A DNA stretch of 64,000 nucleotides, taken from assembly GCA_964451375.1 (NCBI GenBank), contig CAYVIN010000005.1, forward strand, positions 39,726-103,725. The letters are read 5' to 3'. The notes under the pieces are model-generated. The model was given only the letters and a program-made list of their open reading frames with translations. It made no database searches and had not been told where the DNA came from. Position 1 is the stretch's first letter. Each line of letters opens with the position of its first letter. This DNA comes from JAGXQV01 sp964451375. Its GTDB lineage: Bacteria > Pseudomonadota > Gammaproteobacteria > Burkholderiales > Sulfuricellaceae. The translations under genes were made by a program, and so were the position numbers. This document shows, in pieces, positions 1-8,525 of this stretch.

Positions 1-2
1 AT

Positions 3-1001
3 GCGCGCGCCCTCGATCCGCGCATCACCCAGGTGATGGCCTCGCTGGCGGGCGAATATGAAGTGGTGCTGATTGCCCGCGACGACGGGTTGCTGGCGGC
101 GGACGTGCGGCCCCTGGTGCGGGTCTCGCTGCAAGTCATCGCCGAAGAAGGCGGTAAACGCGAGCAGGGCAGCGCGGGCGGCGGCGGACGTTTCGACTAT
201 GCTTATTTCAGCGACGAAGTGCTCCACGATTACGCGCAAAAAGCCGTTCATCAAGCCATCATCAACCTCAATGCGCAACCCGCCCCGGCGGGCACCATGA
301 CGGTGGTGCTGGGAGCCGGCTGGCCGGGCATCCTGCTTCACGAAGCTATCGGCCATGGCCTAGAAGGCGACTTTAACCGCAAGGGCAGTTCGGCCTTCAG
401 CGGTCGCGTCGGCGAACGGGTGGCGGCAGCCGGGGTGACGGTGGTGGATGACGGCACCATCGCGCGGCGCCGTGGTTCGCTGAATGTCGATGACGAAGGT
501 AACCCCACCCAATGTACGGTGCTGATTGAAGACGGCATCCTGCGCGGCTATTTGCAGGATACCCTCAACGCCCGTCTGATGGGCGTCAAGCCGACCGGCA
601 ACGCGCGCCGCGAGTCCTATGCGCACATTCCTATCCCGCGTATGACCAATACCTACATGCTGAACGGCGACAAAGACCCCAAGGAAATCATCGCTTCGGT
701 GAAACACGGCTTGTATGCCGCCAATTTCGGCGGCGGACAGGTGGACATCACGAGCGGCAAATTCGTGTTTTCGGCGGCGGAAGCGTACATGATCGAAGAC
801 GGCAAAATCAGCTACCCGGTGAAGGGCGCAACCCTGATCGGCAACGGCCCGGACGTGTTGACCCGCGTTTCGATGATAGGCAACGACATGAGCCTCGACC
901 CCGGCGTCGGCACTTGCGGTAAGGAAGGCCAGAGTGTGCCGGTGGGCGTCGGTCAGCCGACCCTGCGGGTGGATGGATTGACGGTGGGTGGGACGGCATG
1001 A
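3..1001 (+). CDS. tldD: Metalloprotease TldD, 5' end outside window
   Basis: C-terminal two thirds of TldD, the zinc metallopeptidase that with TldE/PmbA cleaves small modified or antitoxin-type peptides in the cytoplasm. The frame is open from base 3, so the start lies upstream of the window. The HExxxH zinc motif HEAIGH is followed by GLEGDFNRKGSSAF, and the end reads VGVGQPTLRVDGLTVGGTA, the usual TldD terminus, so the 3' end is complete. The stop overlaps the next start (ATGA, 998-1001), which suggests translational coupling. Family assignment is secure; substrate is unknown. Confidence 0.95.
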   Translation, partial: ARALDPRITQVMASLAGEYEVVLIARDDGLLAADVRPLVRVSLQVIAEEGGKREQGSAGGGGRFDYAYFSDEVLHDYAQKAVHQAIINLNAQPAPAGTMTVVLGAGWPGILLHEAIGHGLEGDFNRKGSSAFSGRVGERVAAAGVTVVDDGTIARRRGSLNVDDEGNPTQCTVLIEDGILRGYLQDTLNARLMGVKPTGNARRESYAHIPIPRMTNTYMLNGDKDPKEIIASVKHGLYAANFGGGQVDITSGKFVFSAAEAYMIEDGKISYPVKGATLIGNGPDVLTRVSMIGNDMSLDPGVGTCGKEGQSVPVGVGQPTLRVDGLTVGGTA

Positions 1002-1315
1002 TGAAAGCCCTGATCGGCGCTTTGCTGTTGCTGATAATTGGGCTGGTTTCGGGTAGCGCCGTGGCTGCCCCGTTCGAGCCGGGAACGCCGTATTACTTCG
1101 AGAACTTCGATCCGACGCAAAAACCCTGGGAACCGGGGCAGGATTTGAACATCGAAGAGGTCTTCAAAAACTATCAGTATTTCGAGGTGGTTTTTGCCAG
1201 GGATGGCAAGGAAATCACGGTTTCCCGGTTCATTCAGAACCAGCGGAAAGACACGGAAAAATATCGGCTTTTGCCGGATCGCTCGCTTCGTCGGGCAGAT
1301 TCCGGTAAACTGTAA
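998..1315 (+). CDS. Small secreted hypothetical protein
   Basis: A 105-residue protein with a clear N-terminal signal peptide (MMKALIGALLLLIIGL, likely cleavage after AVAA near residue 24). The mature part is short, charged and aromatic-rich, with no motif I recognise. The start overlaps the tldD stop by 4 nt; a second in-frame ATG at 1001 is equally possible. Coupling to tldD suggests co-expression, but a function in the same pathway is only inference. Probably periplasmic. Confidence 0.75.
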   Translation: MMKALIGALLLLIIGLVSGSAVAAPFEPGTPYYFENFDPTQKPWEPGQDLNIEEVFKNYQYFEVVFARDGKEITVSRFIQNQRKDTEKYRLLPDRSLRRADSGKL

Positions 1316-1411
1316 TGCGCTTGTCATGGATGGGCTGTAACATCCCGCCTCAGTCAAGTAATTAGTTTTAATTAGGCAGTACTGCTTCACCTGATACTGG
1401 AGGAATACACC

Positions 1412-1720
1412 ATGGCTGAAACCACTACCAAGGCAACAACCAAGAAAACCACCGCCAAGAGCGTCGCAGCTGAACCGAAGGCTGCCGTTGAAAAGAAAAC
1501 GGCAACCAAGGCTCCTGCCAAAGCTGCGGAAAAGAAACCCGCTACGAAGCGGGCCGGCGCAAAAAAGGATGGCGGCGTGAATGCCGAACAGCGCTACAAC
1601 ATGATTCAGGAAGCCGCTTATTACCTCGCGGAGCAAGACAGCTTCAACGGCGACCCGATGCGTTATTGGGCGCTGGCGGAAATGCAGATTGAAGACATGA
1701 TTGCTTCCGGAAGAATTTAA
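1412..1720 (+). CDS. Histone H1-like Lys/Ala-rich protein with DUF2934-like tail
   Basis: 102 residues in two parts. Residues 1-52 are a low-complexity Ala/Lys/Thr tail with KKTTAK- and KAPAKAAEKKPA-type repeats, like bacterial histone H1-like DNA-binding proteins. Residues 57-102 resemble the short DUF2934 domain, with a Tyr/Leu-rich helix and a W-A-x-AE ending (RYWALAEMQI). GGAGGA at 1399-1404 sits 7 nt before the ATG. A strong terminator follows at 1739-1775. Likely a nucleoid-associated or nucleic-acid-binding protein; the role is inferred from composition. Its last 77 nt overlap the convergent gene on the other strand. Confidence 0.8.
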   Translation: MAETTTKATTKKTTAKSVAAEPKAAVEKKTATKAPAKAAEKKPATKRAGAKKDGGVNAEQRYNMIQEAAYYLAEQDSFNGDPMRYWALAEMQIEDMIASGRI

Positions 1721-3203
1721 GCGTTTCTTCCACACATAAATGCCGGGCGTCCACTTGGACGGCCCGGCATTTTTCATTTTCATCGAACGCTTCGTCGCTT
1801 GTCAGTTGTTTTTCCAGCACCGTCAGGGTGGCTTCAGAGGCGTCTTTTCCGGCTTTTTCCCGTGCGGCGACGCGTTCCCGCAGCAGATCGGGACTCGCTT
1901 GCAAATCCACGATCAAACAGGGTAGGCCCAGGTTCTCGGCGAGCGCCGTGAAACGGCGGCGTTCCTCGCGTTGCAGAAACGCGGCGTCAACAATCACCGG
2001 ATAACCGGCGGCAAGGATGGCGGCAGCCAGTTGAGCAAGCCGCTGGTAGGTGCGGACATGCCCGTCGCGAGTGTACAACCCGCCGTCCTGCGGCGAAGCG
2101 CTGCGCGCCTCGGGAGTCAGCCCGTGGAGGCGTTTGCGTTCCACGTCGGAGCGGATGCGGATGATGCCGGCGGCTGCGGCGAGTTCTCCGGCCAGGGTGG
2201 TTTTGCCGGAGCCGGAAAGGCCGTGGGTCAACGCCAGGAATGGCGCGGGCGGCGCGATAAAAGTCAGCGCCAGTTCCAGATAATCGCGGCATCCCGCCAC
2301 TGCGCCGCCGAGCGCCGCCACCTTGGCGCGCACCAGAGCGCGGTAGACCAGGTAATAGCGCAGCACCCCCAATCCCTCATAATCCCCGCTTTGTTCGAGA
2401 TAACCGTTGAGCAGCCGCCAGCCCAGGTCGGGGCGGCGGCGGTCATGAAAGTCCATCACCAGGAAGGCGATTTCACTGATGACATCGACCCAGCGCAGGT
2501 TTTCGCTGAATTCGATGCAATCGAAGGGAACGATGTCGCCGTCGAACCAGGCGAGATTGGCAAGATGCAGGTCGCCGTGGCATTCGCGGATGAAACCATC
2601 GCGCTTGCGTTGCCGGAAGATGTCGGCGAGGCGGCGGTATTCGCCTTCGCTCCAGTTTTCCAGGTGGGATAAATGGTCGAGGTCGGTCGCGTCGCTGAGC
2701 CGGGCGCGGATTTGCGCGAAATTTTGCAGGGCCGGTTGATGCACCGCATCCGCCTCACCCAGCGGGGAGTCTGCCGGCGCGGCGGGGATGGTGCGGTGAA
2801 AGGCGGCGATGCGCAGCGCCAGGGCGTCGATGTGGGCCGGCTCCAGGCGGCCTTGGGCGAGCAGGGCGTCGAGCTGTTGAGTGGTGTCGAAACGGCGCAT
2901 TTTCACCGCGTAATCGAGTATCGGCCCCGCGCCGCCGAGTTGCGCGGTGGACGGCGTTCCGTTTACGGCAACCACGTCGAGATAAAGCTGGGGCGCGAGG
3001 CGGCGATTGAGGCGCAACTCTTCGTTGCAATAAAAGGCGCGTTTTTCCAGGGTGCTGAAATCAAGAAAGCCGAAATTGACCGGCTTCTTGATTTTGTAGG
3101 CCACATCACCGCTCAGCAGCACCCAGGAAATATGGGTTTCAAGGAGTTCCACCGGTTGCGCCAGACTGGCGCACAGCGCAGTGATGAAGTCCGACGGGGG
3201 CAT
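1644..3203 (-). CDS. Bifunctional aminoglycoside-phosphotransferase-like / P-loop kinase protein
   Basis: 519 residues. The N-terminal half has the APH kinase fold: HGDLHLANL catalytic loop at 209-217 and FDCIEF at about 228-232 as metal-binding motif. The C-terminal half is a zeta-toxin/gluconate-kinase-type P-loop domain with Walker A GLSGSGKTT at 328-336. This two-domain family is common in proteobacteria; its substrate is not established. It starts 3 nt after the stop of the acetyltransferase gene, so the two are probably one transcript. The last residues run through the terminator of the convergent H1-like gene and overlap its coding end by 77 nt, so the tail is probably not conserved. 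Confidence 0.85.
   Translation of the reverse strand: MPPSDFITALCASLAQPVELLETHISWVLLSGDVAYKIKKPVNFGFLDFSTLEKRAFYCNEELRLNRRLAPQLYLDVVAVNGTPSTAQLGGAGPILDYAVKMRRFDTTQQLDALLAQGRLEPAHIDALALRIAAFHRTIPAAPADSPLGEADAVHQPALQNFAQIRARLSDATDLDHLSHLENWSEGEYRRLADIFRQRKRDGFIRECHGDLHLANLAWFDGDIVPFDCIEFSENLRWVDVISEIAFLVMDFHDRRRPDLGWRLLNGYLEQSGDYEGLGVLRYYLVYRALVRAKVAALGGAVAGCRDYLELALTFIAPPAPFLALTHGLSGSGKTTLAGELAAAAGIIRIRSDVERKRLHGLTPEARSASPQDGGLYTRDGHVRTYQRLAQLAAAILAAGYPVIVDAAFLQREERRRFTALAENLGLPCLIVDLQASPDLLRERVAAREKAGKDASEATLTVLEKQLTSDEAFDENEKCRAVQVDARHLCVEETLKFFRKQSCLQSAFPPAPNNASGRR
1739..1775 (+). terminator. Rho-independent terminator of the H1-like gene
   Basis: A ten-pair outer stem (AATGCCGGGC with GCCCGGCATT) continues into an inner GTCC/GGAC stem with an ACTT loop, and a T run follows to about 1774. 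It lies 18 nt after the H1-like stop. It is nearly symmetric and sits inside the coding frame of the convergent P-loop gene, so its bases encode that protein's C-terminal residues CRAVQVDARH. Confidence 0.85.
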
Positions 3204-3206
3204 GGT

Positions 3207-5885
3207 TTAGAGAGCCTTTACGACGATCTTCAGGGCGCTGTCCTCCTCGCTGGTGGTGGTGGTGAAACCCAGACGGGTCATCAGCTTGAGCATGTTGCGG
3301 TTGTTCGCCAGCACTTCGCCTTCCATGATTTTCAGGCCCTTGTGGCGCGCTGCTTCCATCAGCGCCGCCATCAGCTTGTGGCCGATACCCTTGTGGTTCC
3401 ACTTGTCGCCCACCACCAGCGCGAATTCGCAGGATTCGCCGTCGGGGTTGGTGGCGTAACGGCACACCCCGATTTCCTCTTCCTTGCCGTCTTTCTCGGT
3501 GACGGCGATCAGCGCCATTTCACGGTCGTAGTCGATCTGGGTGAAGCGCACCAGTTGCACCTGGGATAGCTCATGGATGGTGTCCATAAAGCGGAAATAT
3601 TTGGCTTCGTCGGACAGTTCGCGGACAAATTCCTGCTCGATTTCCGCGTCTTCAGGGCGGATCGGGCGGATCGTCACGTCGGTGCCGTCCGGCAATTGCC
3701 ACTGCTGCACCAGATGCGCCGGATAGGGATAAATCGCCATATGGGTGTAGCGATCCGTGGTGAGCGGGCTGAAGTCCACCATCACCCGCGCATCGGCGGC
3801 GAGTGCGCCGTGTTCGTCGATGATCAGCGGATTGATGTCCATTTCGCGCAACCAGGGCAACTCGCAGACCATTTCCGAGACGCGCAGAAGGATGCTTTCC
3901 AACGCTTCCATCTGGATCGGCGGCATGTGGCGGAAAGCGCCCAGCAGTTTGGCGATTTTGGTGCCGCCGATGAGGTTTTTGACCAGGAAGCCGTTTAACG
4001 GCGGCAGCGCCACGGCGCGGTCGCCGAGCACTTCGACGGTGATGCCGCCCGCGCCGAAACTGATTACCGGGCCGAATACCGGGTCGGTGGTGACACCCAC
4101 CATCAGTTCACGGCCATTCGGCTTGAGCACCATGGGCTGAATGGAAACCCCGTCAATACTTGCGCCCGGGCGGTGGCGTTTGACGTTGGCGATGATCTCG
4201 TTGTAGGCGGCGCGTACTGCCTGGGCGTTCATCAGGTTGAGACGCACACCGCCGGCGTCGGACTTGTGGGTGATGTCCGGCGAATTGATTTTCATCGCCA
4301 CCGGAAAACCGAGTTGCTGGGCGAGCAGCAGCGCTTCCGCCGGCGAGCGGGCTACCACGGTGCTGGCGACCGGGATACGGAAAGCCGCCAGCAGCGATTT
4401 CGATTCCATTTCGGAGAGCACCTTGCGGCGCTCCGCGAGCACCGTTTCGATGAGCATTCGCGCGCCTTCCACATCCGGCTCGTCGTAATGCGAAAGCGGG
4501 CCGGGAGACTGCATCAGCAGGCGCTGGTTCTGCGAATAGGTGGAAATGTAGTAGAACGATTCCACTGCGGACTCAGGGGTGCGGAAGGTGGGAATCCGCG
4601 AATGCGAAAACAGGGTGCGGCTGTCGCCGATTTGCAGGTCGCCCATCCAGCAGGTGAGTAACGGTTTGCTGAACTGATCGGCGATTTCCACCATCGCCTG
4701 GGCGACTTCGAGCGGATGGGTCATGGCTTGCGGGGTGAGGATCACCACCACGCCGTCCACGCCCGGATCCCGCAGCACGGCGGTAACGGCCTGGCGATAG
4801 CGTTCGGCGGTGGCGTCGCCGATGATGTCCACCGGATTGGCGTGTGACCAGGTCGGCGGCATTTCCTCGTTGAGTTTGTCGAGCGTGGCTTGCGACAGGG
4901 TGGCCATGTTCAGCCCCAGATCGACCGCATGGTCGGTGGCCATCACGCCCGGCCCGCCGCCGTTGGTGACGATGGCCAGACGGTTGCCGCAGGAACGGTA
5001 GCGCGAGGTGAGCGCCTTGGCGGCGGAAAACATCTGGCCGATGCTCATTACCCGCACCACGCCGGCGCGGCGCAGGGCGGCGTCGAATACGTCATCCTGG
5101 CCGACCAGCGCGCCGGTGTGCGACATCACCGCCTTCGAGCCGGCGGCGTGACGCCCCACCTTGATTGCAAAAACCGGTTTGACCCGCGCCGCAGCGCGTA
5201 GCGCGGTGATGAAGCCGCGTGCCTTGTGGATGCCTTCCACGTAAAGCAGGATGCTTTGGGTCTTGATGTCGGAAGTCAGGTAATCGAGGATTTCACCAAA
5301 ATCCACGTCCACTGAACTGCCCATCGACACCACGCTGGAAAAGCCCACGTCGTTGGCCGGCGCCCAGTCGAGAATGGCTGTGCACAACGCGCCGGATTGC
5401 GACACCAGGGCAAGATTGCCGACTTGTGCGCCGCCCCGGTTGAAGGTGGCGTTCAGCCCGATGCCGGGACGCATCAGCCCCAGGCAATTGGGGCCGATGA
5501 TGCGCAGCCCGTGACGTTTGGCGTTGGCGAGCAACTCCTGCTCCAGCGCTGCGCCATGCGGGCCGGTTTCGCTGAATCCGGCGGACAGGATGATGGCGGC
5601 GTGAACCCCGTGTTTGCCGCAGGCTTCAACGATGTCCGGCACCAGTTCGGCCTTGGTGGCGATCACCGCCAGTTCAACCGGCTGGCCGATTTCCTCGATG
5701 GAGGCATAGGAGCGCTGACCGAGGACTTCCGTGCGTCTCGGATTGATGGCGTAAAGTTCCCCCTGATAGCCACCTTCCAGCATGTTCTTGAAAACGACGT
5801 TGCCTACCGAATCGGGACGTTCCGAAGCGCCGATCACGGCGACCGATTTGGGAGAAAAAAGTGTACTGAGGTAATGTTGACCCAT
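3207..5885 (-). CDS. Pat/PatZ-type protein lysine acetyltransferase (acyl-CoA synthetase-like + GNAT)
   Basis: 892 residues from the ATG at 5885, which gives the usual family start MGQHYLSTLFSPKSVAVIG; a GTG 12 nt upstream has no good ribosome site. Domain order: CoA-binding Rossmann domain (about 1-130), succinyl-CoA-ligase-like domain (about 140-300), ATP-grasp region (about 480-700) and C-terminal GNAT acetyltransferase (about 715-890). The NDP-forming synthetase part is normally regulatory while GNAT acetylates lysines, classically acetyl-CoA synthetase. Divergent from a deacetylase-family gene across about 130 nt, and followed by the APH/P-loop gene. Family confident; target inferred. 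Confidence 0.9.
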   Translation of the reverse strand: MGQHYLSTLFSPKSVAVIGASERPDSVGNVVFKNMLEGGYQGELYAINPRRTEVLGQRSYASIEEIGQPVELAVIATKAELVPDIVEACGKHGVHAAIILSAGFSETGPHGAALEQELLANAKRHGLRIIGPNCLGLMRPGIGLNATFNRGGAQVGNLALVSQSGALCTAILDWAPANDVGFSSVVSMGSSVDVDFGEILDYLTSDIKTQSILLYVEGIHKARGFITALRAAARVKPVFAIKVGRHAAGSKAVMSHTGALVGQDDVFDAALRRAGVVRVMSIGQMFSAAKALTSRYRSCGNRLAIVTNGGGPGVMATDHAVDLGLNMATLSQATLDKLNEEMPPTWSHANPVDIIGDATAERYRQAVTAVLRDPGVDGVVVILTPQAMTHPLEVAQAMVEIADQFSKPLLTCWMGDLQIGDSRTLFSHSRIPTFRTPESAVESFYYISTYSQNQRLLMQSPGPLSHYDEPDVEGARMLIETVLAERRKVLSEMESKSLLAAFRIPVASTVVARSPAEALLLAQQLGFPVAMKINSPDITHKSDAGGVRLNLMNAQAVRAAYNEIIANVKRHRPGASIDGVSIQPMVLKPNGRELMVGVTTDPVFGPVISFGAGGITVEVLGDRAVALPPLNGFLVKNLIGGTKIAKLLGAFRHMPPIQMEALESILLRVSEMVCELPWLREMDINPLIIDEHGALAADARVMVDFSPLTTDRYTHMAIYPYPAHLVQQWQLPDGTDVTIRPIRPEDAEIEQEFVRELSDEAKYFRFMDTIHELSQVQLVRFTQIDYDREMALIAVTEKDGKEEEIGVCRYATNPDGESCEFALVVGDKWNHKGIGHKLMAALMEAARHKGLKIMEGEVLANNRNMLKLMTRLGFTTTTSEEDSALKIVVKAL

Positions 5886-5970
5886 GATTTTTGCCACCAG
5901 GTGGAGAAGGGAATAAGATAAATATAGTTCCGCAATGTGACAGCACCAGACGTTTTGCGCGGGTGAAATT

Positions 5971-6000
5971 TTGCGCTTGCTGTCTGTTATATTATATAAG
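5971..6000 (+). promoter_or_regulatory. Possible sigma-70 promoter of the deacetylase gene
   Basis: TTGCGC (5971-5976) and TATAAG (5995-6000) are separated by 18 nt in the AT-rich part of the divergent intergenic region. The predicted start of transcription would lie only about 10 nt before the TTG start codon. The -35 match is weak, and the element is proposed from spacing and composition only. Confidence 0.35.
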
Positions 6001-6016
6001 ACTTTAGGATCGTATA

Positions 6017-6940
6017 TTGCATACTGCTTATATTTCCCATCCGGCCTGTCTCAAACACTCGACCGGAAACATTCATCCAGAATGCCCTGCGCGTCTGCGC
6101 GCCATTGACGATCAGTTGATTTCGTCGGGGCTGATGCACTTTCTCAACCATCAGGACGCGCCACGCGCCACCGATGAGCAATTGTTGCGTGTTCATCCGC
6201 AAAGTTATCTGGACTTCGTGCGCGAACGTGTTCCGGCAGCGGGCCTCAATTACCTTGATCCTGACACGCCGCTTTCGCCGGATAGTCTGGAAGCCGCCTA
6301 TCGCGCCGCCGGCGCCGTAGTAGCGGCGGTCGATATGGTGATGAATCACGAAGTGGAAAATGCCTTTTGCGCGGTTCGGCCTCCCGGCCACCATGCCGAA
6401 TCGGCGCGCGCCGGGGGCTTTTGCGTTTTTAACAATGTCGCGGTGGGCGCGTTACACGCGCTCGCCGCGCATGGACTGGAACGGGTCGCGATTTGCGATT
6501 TCGATGTTCATCACGGCAACGGCACCGAGCAGATATTCCACGAAAATCCGCAGGTCATGTTGTGTTCGACGTTTCAGCACCCGTTTTATCCGCATTGCGG
6601 CGCGGATAGCGGCAACGACCACATCATCAACGTGCCGTTGCCCGGCGGCACCGATGGCCCGGCGTTTCGCGAAGCGGTGGAGCATTTCTGGCTGCCTGCC
6701 CTAGAGCGTTTCCAGCCGCAAATGTTGTTCATCTCGGCGGGTTTCGACGCGCATTGGGAAGACGACATGGGGCAGTTTAAGCTGCGCGAGTCGGATTATG
6801 TGTGGGTTACCGCACAATTGAAGAAAATCGCCGTCAAATACGCCGGGGAACGTATCGTCTCGGTGCTTGAAGGCGGCTACGAACTCCATGCTCTGGGACG
6901 GAGTGTGATGGCGCACGTCAAGGCGCTCAGCGATTTGTAG
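6017..6940 (+). CDS. Histone deacetylase family protein (acetylpolyamine/AcuC-like)
   Basis: 307 residues of a zinc-dependent class II HDAC-like amidohydrolase. Visible hallmarks are RPPGHHAE with the catalytic His pair, DFDVHHGNGT with zinc ligands, SAGFDAH with the third ligand, and VLEGGYEL near the end. The start is TTG at 6017: a TAG stop is in frame at 6005, AGGA lies 7 nt upstream, and the protein then begins HTAYISHPACL as family members do. It likely removes acyl groups from lysines or polyamines. Its position opposite the protein acetyltransferase suggests the two act on the same modification (inference). Confidence 0.92.
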   Translation: MHTAYISHPACLKHSTGNIHPECPARLRAIDDQLISSGLMHFLNHQDAPRATDEQLLRVHPQSYLDFVRERVPAAGLNYLDPDTPLSPDSLEAAYRAAGAVVAAVDMVMNHEVENAFCAVRPPGHHAESARAGGFCVFNNVAVGALHALAAHGLERVAICDFDVHHGNGTEQIFHENPQVMLCSTFQHPFYPHCGADSGNDHIINVPLPGGTDGPAFREAVEHFWLPALERFQPQMLFISAGFDAHWEDDMGQFKLRESDYVWVTAQLKKIAVKYAGERIVSVLEGGYELHALGRSVMAHVKALSDL

Positions 6941-7024
6941 AAGTATTTTGCGCAACCCCTCCGGCAAAGGCCCCAAACCGATGCTTTTGAACTAAAATCC
7001 GGGTTCCGGAGGGGTACTACAAAA

Positions 7025-7732
7025 ATGACAAAATCAGCGTTTTTCAAGGAAAACTGGCAGGGTGAAGCCGACTGTGTAAATTGTGCGATTCGCAATTCGG
7101 TTTTGTTTGCGGGGCTGGAGCAGGTTGATTGTGAACGTATCCATCGCCCCATCGATGATTTCACCTTGCCGGCGCAAAGCATCCTGTACCGCGCCGGGGA
7201 ACCGGCGCAATATCTCTATACCATCCGCAGCGGCCTGCTGAAACTCGTGCAATACCTTCCCGATGGCCGCCAACGCATCGTGCGCCTGCTTCGCGACACC
7301 GATGTCACCGGCCTCGAAGCCCTGCTCGGACAGGCCTATCAGCACGACGCCATTGTCCTTCATGAAGCGCAAGTGTGCCGTCTCCCTCTCGATCTGGTGC
7401 AACGTCTGGATCGCGAAAATCCCAAGCTGCACCGCGAACTGATGACCCGCTGGCAGCGCGCCCTCGACGAAGCCGACGCCTGGCTCACCCAGCTTTCCAC
7501 CGGTAGCGCGCGCGCCCGCATGGCGCGCCTGCTGCTGCGCCTGTCACAAAAGCGCGGCGACAAACCCTGCCAGTTATTCGCCCGCGAAGACATCGGCGCG
7601 ATGCTCGGCATCACCACCGAAACCGCCAGCCGCATCATCGCCGAATTCCGCCGCAGCGGGGCGATCTCCGATGCTGGCGGGGATGCCGTGCAATGTGACG
7701 TGCGCGCCCTGGAATTGATTTCCGCTGATTGA
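7025..7732 (+). CDS. Crp/Fnr-family transcriptional regulator
   Basis: 235 residues: N-terminal cyclic-nucleotide-binding-like beta barrel (about 25-130), dimer helix, and C-terminal Crp-type winged helix (about 155-225, with LGITTETASRIIAEFRRSG as recognition helix). Cys17, Cys20, Cys36 and a fourth Cys near 118 recall the four-cysteine [4Fe-4S] arrangement of Fnr, but the spacing differs from canonical Fnr, so oxygen or redox sensing is a suggestion only. GGAGGGG lies about 11 nt upstream. The downstream TorD-like chaperone points to regulation of anaerobic respiration. Confidence 0.9.
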   Translation: MTKSAFFKENWQGEADCVNCAIRNSVLFAGLEQVDCERIHRPIDDFTLPAQSILYRAGEPAQYLYTIRSGLLKLVQYLPDGRQRIVRLLRDTDVTGLEALLGQAYQHDAIVLHEAQVCRLPLDLVQRLDRENPKLHRELMTRWQRALDEADAWLTQLSTGSARARMARLLLRLSQKRGDKPCQLFAREDIGAMLGITTETASRIIAEFRRSGAISDAGGDAVQCDVRALELISAD

Positions 7733-7795
7733 GAATTCGCAATGACGGCCCGCGCCGTCGCTCGGTATGATGCCCCAACTTTCTGAAAGGGCGTT

Positions 7796-8392
7796 ATGCA
7801 GAATCTTCGCGTCAAACTGTATCTTCTCCTCGCCGGTTTGCTTGATTTGCCCGAGGAAGTTTGTGCGAATTTCCATTTCTCCCTGATTGCCAAGTTGTTG
7901 CAGGATGCGCCGGTCGACTGGTCGTTGCGCCCCGCGTTGGAAGCGCTGGAGCGCGAGATTGTAGAAGACGCCTGCAACGCGGCTGAACTGCATAACGAAT
8001 ACGTGCGTTTGTTTGGTGATGAACAGGAAACCGGGATGGTTGCCACCGCTGCTTCAGCGTGGCTGGACAAGGCCGCCGGCAGCGCCGCCCGGGATGCGCG
8101 GAATGCTCACGGAATGCCCGGCGACGAGTCCGGCGACATTATCGGCGAACTTGAATTTATGGCGTACCTGATTGCCGACGACCAGGCATCGCGCCCGATC
8201 CAGCGGGATTTTCTGGAAAGTTATCTGGCCCGCTGGACGCCTTATTTTGCCCAGTCCGTGCGTTTCGCAGCGCGCCTGCCGCGTTACCGGTTGACGGCGG
8301 AATTGCTTGAACAGGCAATCACCGCCGACCTCCAGTATCTGCGTCGCGAGCTTCAGCCCGCAGTATCGACCGAACACCTCCGGGTTGCTTGA
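7796..8392 (+). CDS. TorD/DmsD-family molybdoenzyme chaperone
   Basis: 198-residue all-helical cytoplasmic protein of the TorD family, which binds twin-arginine signal peptides and helps insert molybdopterin into reductases. The pattern includes HNEYVRLF at about residues 65-72 and ELEFMAYL at about 118-125, both typical. GAAAGGGC just upstream is the ribosome site, and a strong terminator follows directly. No molybdoenzyme gene lies next to it; the client must be elsewhere. Monocistronic or read from the upstream regulator. Confidence 0.85.
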   Translation: MQNLRVKLYLLLAGLLDLPEEVCANFHFSLIAKLLQDAPVDWSLRPALEALEREIVEDACNAAELHNEYVRLFGDEQETGMVATAASAWLDKAAGSAARDARNAHGMPGDESGDIIGELEFMAYLIADDQASRPIQRDFLESYLARWTPYFAQSVRFAARLPRYRLTAELLEQAITADLQYLRRELQPAVSTEHLRVA

Positions 8393-8406
8393 CGGCAACC
8401 CTTTTC

Positions 8407-8439
8407 GCCCCCTTCGGGTTTTCCCGAAGGGGGCTTTTT
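8407..8439 (+). terminator. Rho-independent terminator after the TorD-like gene
   Basis: A perfect 12-bp stem (GCCCCCTTCGGG with CCCGAAGGGGGC) with a TTTT loop, followed by TTTTTA. It begins about 15 nt after the stop codon. It separates the regulator/chaperone unit from the MBL hydrolase gene. Confidence 0.95.
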
Positions 8440-8525
8440 ATTGCCTGTTGGTCTCGTCTTCGTACTGAGTTAAGCTAAAATTCCCCGACCCGGCGGCACA
8501 CTCCGCCGCAACGCGAGGAAATACC

